DNA of 64,000 nucleotides, taken from contig CM068372.1 of the NCBI GenBank assembly GCA_034769895.1, forward strand, positions 233,882,843 through 233,946,842, given 5' to 3'. The notes beneath the pieces were generated by a model. The model worked only from the letters and a program-made list of their open reading frames with translations, was not told the origin of the DNA and ran no database searches. The position numbers were made by a program, and so were the translations under genes. Positions 56,054 to 64,000 of this stretch are shown piece by piece (position 1 is the stretch's first letter; every line of letters starts with the position of its first letter). This DNA is from Magicicada septendecula (lineage: Eukaryota; Arthropoda; Insecta; Hemiptera; Cicadidae).

Positions 56054-57487
56054 ATGATCACACGTAGTAGGGCGAAAATGGCTAGTAACTCTGACAGTAT
56101 GGAGTTCGAGATCAATAATCAGCTAGGTATACCTAATACCGAGGAGGACAACGCACCTAGCGACCCAAATAACATTGTAGAGACTCAAGAGGAAAGGGCG
56201 CGGGGACAGACGCCTAGACCCCAAGAAGTGAGCCTACACATGTTAATGGAATTAATTAACGAAAAATTTGACAAACAAAACGAAGATAATAGAGTAAGTC
56301 GTGAAGAAATAAAGACACAAATGTGCGAAAATAATAGATTAATTATCGAAGAAACTAACAAAAATCTAGAAGAGAATAATAAGGTATTTAGCGAGAAGCT
56401 AGAAAAACAGAATGAGAAGCTCGACCAACACAAAGAAGAAATGAAGCAACAGGTATCTGAGCAAATCGCGCAGATGCGTTCGGAATTACGCGAGTACCAA
56501 CATACCTGGGAGGAGAAGATTAACGAAATACAAAAGAAACAAGATGAGTCAGTAAAAGAATTGAAAGAAGACGCAAGTAAGAAGTATGAAGAAATGCGGG
56601 AGGCACGTGAAACAGATCGCCAGGAATGGAAGGGGGCAATCCAGAGCAACCAAACAAGCATCAAAAAGATTAATAACAAAATAGAAGCACACATCAAAGA
56701 CAGTAACAAGAAACAGGAAGAGCTGAAGGCCGAACTACACGAAACTATACGGCAGAAGCAGCAGGAACAGGGCAACACAAATAACGTCATAAAACAAAGA
56801 CTAGAAGAAGTTGATGATAGACGACGTTCGACGTAACAGAAGTTAGACGAAACATCCAAAAAAAAAAAAAAAACAACACGTATAGAAGAACTAAAGTGCC
56901 ACCTAGCGAAGATGAAGGAAACTCAGGAGCGACTTCAAAGACAATTAATTGAAGGTGAGTGTGGAACGGTAAGTAGAATCAATGGGCCGAATCACAACGA
57001 CCTTAAGTGTAATGGGACAGATAGGTATCCCATGGAATTCCTTAAGGAATTGTCAGAACTACAAGAGATGTACTACCCCACTGACAATATTAAGTGGATT
57101 GGTAGGCATCTGGAGATGGACGCCGGTATTTGTTGGCGGGTCATCAGAAACCAAGTATCTACTTTTGATGAATTCAAAGAAGCTTTCACACAAAAATACT
57201 GGGGGCAGGAACGTCAGGACAACATTCGTGACCACCTCGAATATGGAAGGTTTGATTGGCGCGGCCAGATTAGCGCTATACAATACATTGAACGCATTTT
57301 ATTAGGAAGCAGGCAGTTGACGCCCACATTAACGGACCGCGAACTAATTAAAAAGATAGCACGTCATTTTGGTAGAAATATTCAACTTGCGGTTATTACG
57401 AGAGGAATCACCACAATTCCTAATTTTGAATCGTTAATTATTGAATATACGCAGATTCAACCACGTAACAGCAGGGAATTGCAGTAG
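56054..57487 (+). pseudogene. Gypsy gag with one in-frame stop
   Basis: It begins MITRSRAKMASNSDSMEF. A long coiled-coil region rich in E, K and Q (about residues 60-260) is followed by a TAA at 56834-56836. The same frame then continues across an A16 run (56858-56873) into the capsid part: NIKWIGRHLEMDAGICWRVI, FDEFKEAFTQKYWG, DHLEYGRFDW, RELIKKIARHFGR. It ends at TAG 57485-57487. In total about 477 codons. No CCHC knuckle is seen here or in the next 170 nt. The antisense open frame over 56185-56859 is a shadow of the repetitive coiled coil. Confidence 0.85.
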
Positions 57488-58022
57488 GAAGCAACAGGCG
57501 AGAGGAGAATTGTCAACGCCGAGAGTGAAAGTTATCAGAACAAAGGCAATGGTATGCCGAAACGAGTTTGGGGTGAGAAAGCGACCGCCCGGACACAATA
57601 CAATCGGCACGAGGGGAGGCAGCCAGTAAACACCATTAATTTTACTAATAAGGGTGCATCCACATCGGTCGACGAACCTAAAACGGGACGTCGAGAAGAA
57701 AAAAAAATTCCCCGACCCAGTGAGTGAGATAGCCGTAGTATCGGACGATACTAATAATGTAAATATTATTCTACCTGATTTAAGAAGTGACCTACTATAC
57801 GATGACGAAGAGGAAATAGTTCAGCGAGTGTTAAAATGTCCTGAAATAATTGTAAAATTTAATAATGGTATTACAGTACCGGCACTAATTGACACCGGGA
57901 GTATAACCAATGGTTTGTCAGAATCTTGGTTTAGTCAAAATAAGAAGAGCATAGAACCATACGAAATTTTACCCATGACTAACACTTTAGTAATTAGCGC
58001 AGTAGGAACAAGTCGAAATTAA
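57488..58022 (+). pseudogene. Gypsy gag-pol linker and aspartic protease
   Basis: After the gag stop the same frame runs on for about 80 codons without motif. It then shifts, probably at an A9 run near 57700, into the frame that contains the protease: IIVKFNNGITVPALIDTGSI with the DTG-type active site (ALIDTGS) and a flap-like region TNTLVISAVGTS. A TAA follows SRN at 58020-58022; the protease C-terminal half (PCILGISFLQ) continues in another frame. Retroviral-type proteases cleave gag-pol. Confidence 0.8.
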
Positions 58023-58600
58023 TTAGGAAACAAATATTATGCGATATAGATATAGATGGGGTTAGGAGTGAATGTGTGTTTTTAATTATACCGGATCTTA
58101 TTAAGCCATGTATTTTAGGGATAAGTTTTCTACAGGTAACAGGATGCCGTATTGATATAGGAAGAAGAATAATCGAACTGAAAGGAAAGGCTGACGAAGC
58201 AGAGTATGCAATACCAATCATGCATATAGCGGTGATGGACAGAGAAGAGGATGAAGAAATTAGGCGGAGTATCGACAAAAAGGTGGAAAGCATTGACTGT
58301 GGAGATGGAAATATATTGATACGATTAAAGGAGATTTTAGTAAGGAACAAGAGTTTATTCAGGGAGTGCCCCGGAAGGATCTACGGATACGTACATGAAT
58401 TCCAAGTAACAGACAGGACACCATACTTCCAGAGAGGATGGCCAGTGCCACTTGCATACAAGGGGAAAGTAGATGAAGAAATAAGCCGTATATTACGATA
58501 TGGGGTGATTGAACGTTGCAACAGCCCATACGTTAACCCGCTTGCAACGGTAACAAAGAAAGATGGAAGGGCCGATTGTGTCTGGATGCGAGGAAGGTAA
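58023..58600 (+). pseudogene. Gypsy protease end and RT N-terminal part
   Basis: The frame open from 58076 contains VFLIIPDLIKPCILGISFLQ, which closes the protease fold. A linker follows, then the RT entry HEFQVTDRTPYFQRGWPVPL, ISRILRYGVIERCNSPYVNP and LATVTKKDGRADCVW. A frameshift near 58575 replaces the expected CLDARKVN by VWMRGR and ends the frame at 58600. The next RT segment contains a TGA at about 58660 before the long pol frame begins. Confidence 0.82.
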
Positions 58601-58668
58601 ACATTGTGACGATCCCGGACTACGAGGGAGTTTCTCCAATAAATGATATATTAGCAAGATGAAGCGAG

Positions 58669-60972
58669 ATGAAATACTTGTCCACAGTCGATCTGACCAG
58701 TAGCTTCCAGCAGGTACCATTAAAGCTAGAATGCCGAAATTTCACAGCCTTTATGTACGAGGGCAAGTGCTACCGCTTTACAGTCACGCCATTTGGGTTG
58801 AGTACCAGTTCTGCGGCACTAACAAGAGGATTAGACATGGTATTGGAAGAAGAAATCAAGAAAACTACTATAATTTATGTAGATGTCTGTTTATGTTATT
58901 CTAACTGTTTAGAATCGCACTTATCACACTTACAGTTATTATTAAACAATTTGAGAAAGACAAACTTAACTATAAATCTAGAAAAATCGCAATTCTTCAG
59001 ACAAGAAATTTCTTACCTAGGATACTGCCTGACAACGCAGGAAATCCAGGCGACAGAGGATAAGATCAATGCTATTATGAGCTTTCCTACTCCTAAAAAT
59101 CAAAAACAACTAAAGGGTTTCTTAGGGCTCACCAACTTTTATAATCGTTTCACGGAAAAATATGCTGAAACAATTCAACCACTACTTGAGTTATTGAAGA
59201 AAGGATGTAAACTCACTTGGACACCGGAGCTGAATAATTTTTTCCAACAAGTCAAGGAGTTGTTTATTGAAACTGTAATTTTAAAATTTCCTCGAGTCAA
59301 TCAAAGGTATTATATGCAATGCGACGCCAGTAATTTCACATACGGTGGTCAGTTTTATCAATTGGATGAAGAAGGGAAAATCGGCGTTATTGCATTTACG
59401 AGTAAAACGTTCAAAGGCGCTGAGAAGAACTACTACACAACAGAAAAGGAACTACTAAGTATCGTACGGTGTTTAGAAAAATTTCGCATCTATATTTTAG
59501 GCCAACCTTTGACCGTTATTACTGACAACAAGGCGTTGACCTTCATGCACAGATGTCACTTAAACAATTCACGTATAACACGATGGATCTTAAGCATCCA
59601 GGAATATAAATTTGACATTGTACACTGCAAGGGCAAGGACAATGTTGTTGCCGACATTTTAAGTAGGAATCCAGCAGACGCCACACCAGAAGAGGTCAAC
59701 GATGATGTATACGAATACTTGATCAACCATATAATGATTAAAATGGACAAGGATGTGAGCAGAATCATCAAATATATCGGAAAGTACCAACTTGATGATA
59801 TTAAAATTAAGTCTATTATTAATAAAGTAAATGAAGGAAGCTTAGGTAAGGAATTAAGTGAATTTTATAAATATGTTAACGGTAAATTGTATAGACGACG
59901 CAAGAACGAGTGGAAACTGTATATACCTGATAGTGTATCCGGAAAATTAATTGCCGAAATACACAAAATGTACGGACACTTGGGATCAAAAAAATGCATG
60001 AAAATGTTACAAGAACATTTCACGTTTGACAAGATGTTAGAAAAAGTGAAAATTCATATAAAAACATGTGATGTATGTCAAAAGTGTAAAGACACCGGTA
60101 ACAGAGCTTTATTCACCGGAACAAGAGCTGTTGTACCGTTAGGGAGGGGAGAGCGTGTTAGTGCAGACTATTTCGGGCCCCTGCCCGCGTCAACGGCCGG
60201 AGTAAAATACCTGTTTGTGATCGTCGACAACTTTACGAAATACGTAAGATTGTTTACACTTCGAAGGGCGACGACCGCTACAACATTGAGGAGAGTGAGA
60301 CAATACTGTGAGGAATTTGGGTCACCAAAAGCAATCCTTACCGACAATGGAACGCAGTTTACTTCAAAGAAATGGGTGAATGGGCTGAATGAATTGAACA
60401 TTCAACCGAAATACACCGCTATAAGGAACCCGTGTGCCAATTTAGCTGAGAGAATCAACAGACAACTCGGTAATTTATTTAGGATCTTTGTGCATGACCA
60501 GCATACTAAATGGTCACGATATGTAAATATAATTGAAAGCTGCATCAACGAGGCGTATCATGAAACCATTGGGGTAACACCTTATGAAGCGCATCTCGGC
60601 AGAAAACCAACCAGAGTATGGAAGAAATACTTGGACAAAGATATTATTGGAGTTGAAGAAACGGATCACAGCAAAATATTTGTAAAGATAAAGGAGAAAA
60701 GAGAAAAACAAGCGAAGTTGAGTAATGAAAATAAGGTAATCACTAAATTTAAGATTGGGGAGAAAGTTTTGATAAGAACGTATTATCAATCTGATGCAAT
60801 TCAAAAAAGAATTGACAAATTTTATGAACTCTATAGTGGACCTTATAAAGTACATCGGATCCTTGGGGACGCTACTTACCAGCTCGTCGACTGCGAGGAC
60901 GAAAACAAGGTCCGAGGAAAGTTTAATGTAAGGCAGATTAAGAAATATTACGAAGGGAAGGATGGAATGTAA
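58669..60972 (+). pseudogene. Gypsy pol: RT (mutated), RNase H and integrase
   Basis: 767 codons open. RT palm: YLSTVDLTSSFQQVPL (first aspartate), FTVTPFGLSTSSAAL, then IIYVDVCLCY at residues 68-77, where YVDD is expected; the second catalytic aspartate is valine. Thumb: LKGFLGLTNFYNRF. RNase H: YMQCDASNFTYGGQF, FTSKTFKGAEKNYYTTEKEL, ITDNKALTFM. Integrase: HHCC finger (HKMYGHLG, CDVCQKC), DDE in SADYFGPLP, ILTDNGTQFTS and NLAERINRQLG. The C-terminal domain IGEKVLIRTYY and YSGPYKVHRILGDATYQL ends the frame. RT fingers lie upstream, broken. RNase H and integrase look intact. Confidence 0.92.
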
Positions 60973-62017
60973 ACTACGAAGAGAAAGTAGAAAAGATACC
61001 TTGTTAAGTTAGCCGTCTGAGATGAGTCACATACGTTAGAGCTATTGACGCGTGAATCTCATTCAAGCTAGCCAACCATTAAAACATGTAATGTATTGTA
61101 AAATACAACTTAAGGATTTATGTAGTTCTTTAATTATAATATGCGTGAATAGAACACTAACGATGCGTTAAATGATACACGTAAGTGAACACTCTAATTA
61201 ACATTCTTTATAGAGAGTGCAGTCAATGAAAAGACATTCTAATTACAAAAACTCTAATTAAATGAATGGCAATAAATTGTCACGGACAAAATAAATAAAA
61301 AGAAGGACACCCAGAAGTGAATGATTTGTGTAGATCAATAATTCTAGTGCAAATTAAACCGTATTGAAAGAATTGTGTATAGTGACTAGGTTAAAGATTT
61401 GAACTGATGTTAGGATAAAATAAATTAATGATTACTCAAAGACTATATGTATATGTATAGTTAATAGGATCAATAGTAGTATGAATTGAAGATAATCACG
61501 CAACATTATGATGGTTACTAACCAAATTATAAATGTATTTTATGTAACGAATGTAATTAGAGGAACACTTAGATCATATAAGATTCCTTAGTAAAGGATT
61601 TTCTTTATCATTATACGTGGAGCGTAGTGTTCAAATAATTGAATTTAATGTTAACTCATTTATTATTACATTACATATGTATTCTTTAAGAGTAATAACA
61701 AATTGTTTAGTAATTAGATGAAAACATTTATTGAATGTCTATAACTTGTTTATAATAAGATATAAAACACATTTACGTAATTAACACAGACATGCGTTAA
61801 TGTTAGATACGTTCAATCAATCCAGATGGATAGCAATAAATTAAAATACTTCATCTAAACCAAAGGGAGTGGTATACCAGATGCAATACACACCACGAGG
61901 AGTAGGTCATCAAGCTATACTCCTCACAAACGAAGATGGACACGGCGAAACACAGAGCGCAGAATTTGGATTCCATGGTTCCCTGAGGTCACGTCATCTA
62001 ATCCAAATTGGGGACGC
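60973..62017 (+). other. non-coding 3' region of the Gypsy element
   Basis: About 1 kb between pol and the 3' LTR with no open frame of note, so no env-like gene. Just before the LTR, ATCCAAATTGGGGACGC may serve as a weak polypurine tract. Confidence 0.6.
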
Positions 62018-62053
62018 TATAGCGATCGAAAAATTTTATAATTTTAAATTTTC
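62018..62053 (+). repeat. start of 3' LTR, truncated
   Basis: TATAGCGATCGAAAAATTTT and the following AATTTTAAATTTTC match the first 36 bp of the 5' LTR. The match ends at the PLE border. Confidence 0.75.
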
Positions 62054-62104
62054 ATATAATTAAATTACCTTATTCGGTCCACCTTAGTGACACTAGCTTC
62101 TTTC

Positions 62105-62148
62105 GTTCAATGACGCGTTTCGGGATGAAATCCCATCTTCAGATACAC
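62105..62148 (-). ncRNA. hammerhead ribozyme
   Basis: Minus strand: CUGAAGA (62136-62142), unpaired U, perfect stem II GGGAU/AUCCC, GAAAC, GC loop, GUC cleavage triplet. The core is complete; stem I pairs only briefly next to the core. Confidence 0.75.
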
Positions 62149-62295
62149 AATATTAATTCAAAACGTAAATGTATACCACATTTTGTGGTTATGTCATAAT
62201 TTAAAATGTTTAAAATCTTTTAAATAAAATATACAAAACGCAACAACTGAATCGCTCGGAGCGCTCACATGCATGCACGCTTTACCGCGATTTCC

Positions 62296-63471
62296 TTACG
62301 ACTGGCTATAATTATCAATCAACCGTATAGCAGTGTCAAACAGGTTATTAGATCCGAAGTTCATTTGATCATTTAATATATTATTTTTGGTTGTTGCGTT
62401 TTTTGTAGCTTTATATATTTCGAACTCCTCTAGGCTATCCATTAATTTACCCTTCTTGCAAGTATGTAACGCTACGAAATTGTTTTCGAAACTAGTATAA
62501 TTATGACCTTTTGTTATTAAATGTTGTGCAAAACTGGAATTATTATTATTTGTTTTAGGAATATGCTCAAAAAATCTTGTATAAAAATCTCTGCCGGATT
62601 GGCCGATGTAGAATGCTGCACAATTATCGCATTTTATTTTATAGACTCCTGATTTATTTTTTAAAGGAATATTTATTTTAGTTTTGAAAAAATTTTTTAA
62701 CTTATTACATGTTTTGATTGGAATATTATATCCTTTACTTTTAAAAACAGATTTTAAAATATTTTGCATCAAACCAGTATAATTAGCTGAAATGAATTTT
62801 TTATGTTTTTTATTATGTTGGTTAATAATGTTGGTATTTTTATTTTCTAAACGATTTTTATGTTTCATTATCATTTTATCAATTATTACTGGCCTGTAAC
62901 CATTATTTAGAGCTATTTGTTTTATAATATTTACTTCTTGATCATAGTCTTCGTTATTAAGGGGAACACAAAGTAATCTGTCAATAAAGCTGTTAAATGT
63001 AGCCATTTTTTGGGCAGGAGGATGAAATGACTTAGCATGTATAACCTTATCTGTGCATTTGTGCTTTCTGTATATTTTGTATTTCAGGTCATTACCGCTA
63101 TTTGTTATGGTTAGATCCAGGAAATTAATATTTTTGTTATCTTCAATTTCCATAGTGAATTTTATTTTCTTATGTATTTTATTTAAATAGTTATTAAATG
63201 ACTCGATCTGTCTATTGTTACCATTGAAAATAACAAAGGTGTCGTCCACATATCTTGAATAATATACTATTTTATTGTCAAAATAATTGTTTTTTAAAAT
63301 TTTAGTATTTTCTAAATGATTCAAATAAATATCAGCGAGGATACCTGAGAGTGGAGAGCCCATTGCTAGGTCCTCATTTTGTTTGTAGTACGAACCATCA
63401 AACGAAAAATAGTTTTGATTAAGTACTATTTCTAATATTAACATTAGCTGATTAATTTTTCTTATTTCCAA
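62296..63471 (-). pseudogene. PLE RT catalytic part and GIY-YIG endonuclease
   Basis: 391 codons: DLAMGSPLSGILADIYLNHL, SRYVDDTFVIFNG with catalytic DD, NINFLDLTITN, YRKHKCTDKVIHAKSFHPP. A long K/N-rich linker follows, then GIY-YIG: SGVYKIKCDNCAAFYIGQSG, FYTRFFEHIPK, NFAQHL-like SSFAQHLITKGHNYTSF and the C-terminal MDSLEEFEIYKATKN, LFDTAI. Both half-motifs and the CxxC are intact, making this the best preserved C-terminal half outside the array. A frameshift near 63480 separates it from the next upstream RT piece. The ATG is internal. Confidence 0.9.
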
Positions 63472-63485
63472 GGTATTATTATTTA

Positions 63486-63949
63486 CTAAATTTTGTTTGA
63501 GTAATTTTCGTCAATTGGGACATTGGTATACAGATCCACTATGTCAAAAGACACTAGCTTGTAACTAGGCTTAATATTAATATGACGTAATTTTTCAATA
63601 AAATCTTTATAACTTTTTATACTCTGGTTATTGTCTAAGCTTATATGTTGTTTGGTTATTTTTACCAAGGTTTTTGCTACTTTATAGCTTGGAGCGGTTG
63701 TAAAATGTACTAAGGTCTAATCGGTGTGTCTTTTTTGTGTACTTTGGGTAGACCTTTTAAGCATGGTGCACTAGCTTTTATTGGTTTTAGTGAGTAGCAT
63801 ATATGTTTCTCAAATAGATCTGTACAATTATTTATTGTTTTATTCAATACTAATGTGTATTTTTTGGTGGGATCATTATTTAGCTTTGTTATGTTGTTAT
63901 TATTAATGAATTTGTATATCTTTTGTTTATATTCGTCCAAGTCTAACAA
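63486..63949 (-). pseudogene. PLE RT N-terminal part, broken
   Basis: Two frames. 63710-63949 reads YKQKIYKFINNNNITKLNND, PTKKYTLVLNKTI and SAPCLKGLPKVHKKDTPIRP, the RT fingers block. 63486-63668 reads YKLVSFDIVDLYTNVPIDEN with the first catalytic aspartate. A frameshift lies near 63700-63715, where the I of PIRPI is expected to continue. A second lies near 63480 at the join to the catalytic half. Upstream residues (the plus-strand DNA near 63960-64000) continue beyond the window. Confidence 0.85.
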
Positions 63950-64000
63950 TGCTATAGTATTGCCTTTATCAACCTTCGTTAAGTAAATGTTATTTTTTAA

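Larger units (their letters stand above)
53768..62053 (+). mobile_element. Ty3/Gypsy-type retrotransposon with 2.15-kb LTR, 3' LTR truncated
   Basis: 5' LTR 53768-55921, PBS 55927, gag 56054-57487, protease and pol to 60972, about 1 kb of non-coding DNA, then the start of the 3' LTR at 62018. The 3' LTR matches for about 36 bp and stops where the PLE tail begins (about 62053). Several stops and frameshifts and a mutated RT active site show it is inactive. Confidence 0.88.
62054..64000 (-). mobile_element. PLE copy running off the window
   Basis: Minus-strand PLE with tail (62054-62104), hammerhead, 3' UTR and a long coding region whose 5' part continues beyond 64000. It is the same family as the fragment at 25.4-26.0 kb. 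Confidence 0.85.

Noticed and set aside
56185..56859. 224-codon open frame antisense to the second Gypsy gag
   Set aside because: It is the complement of a repetitive E/K/Q-rich coiled coil, giving S/C/L/F-rich nonsense without motifs.
1..64000. tRNA, rRNA or host gene exons
   Set aside because: None could be recognised by eye. A covariance-model scan and protein search would be needed to exclude short or spliced ones.

Overview
The window looks like a repeat-rich intergenic block from a large, AT-rich invertebrate nuclear genome. The mix of elements suggests an arthropod, probably an insect: hammerhead-bearing Penelope-like elements (PLEs), Ty3/Gypsy LTR elements, hAT, mariner, Tigger and Harbinger DNA transposons, a non-LTR retrotransposon tail of a kind common in insects, and LTR promoters with TCAGT initiators. 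The species cannot be named from the sequence. I recognise no host protein-coding gene, tRNA, rRNA or CRISPR array. Nearly everything that can be named is a transposable element, and most copies are broken.

Layout. 0.47-2.48 kb: PLE fold-back with 11-bp target-site duplications (TSDs). About 3.2-6.0 kb: degenerate LTR-like DNA. 6.4-11.0 kb: hAT elements and relics, with three tiny hammerhead-carrying PLE insertions at 7.65, 8.02 and 10.56 kb. 11.38-21.13 kb: a 9.75-kb compound PLE array (one inverted partial copy, one 5'-truncated forward copy, two full-length forward copies, four hammerheads, four CA/TG tracts). It has exact 12-bp TSDs and sits inside a small hAT element. 22-30 kb: a TTC microsatellite, a non-LTR fragment, a PLE fragment, a solo LTR, and mariner and hAT fragments. 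30.2-35.1 kb: a Tigger-like element, a hAT MITE, a PLE fold-back and a 47-bp PLE scrap. 36.7-42.9 kb: a decayed Ty3/Gypsy element on the minus strand. 46.7-47.3 kb: a Harbinger-type element. 47.5-51.4 kb: a PLE split by a 2.28-kb solo LTR. 53.8-62.05 kb: a second Gypsy element, on the plus strand, with 2.15-kb LTRs. 62.05-64.0 kb: a PLE running off the window.

How the parts work together. In the intact PLE design seen at 15.3-21.1 kb, each unit starts at a hammerhead ribozyme. A short leader follows, then one long reading frame (N-terminal region, reverse transcriptase, GIY-YIG endonuclease), a CA tract and the next hammerhead. Fold-back insertions have the RNA 3' end facing outward at both borders, one border always about 38-42 nt longer than the other, and 10-12 bp TSDs. 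This fits two-sided target-primed reverse transcription followed by joining of the two cDNAs in the middle.

No unit carries an undamaged open frame, so this locus is unlikely to encode active enzyme, although several hammerheads keep a complete catalytic core and paired stems. All calls rest on reading the sequence by eye; no database search or folding program was used.
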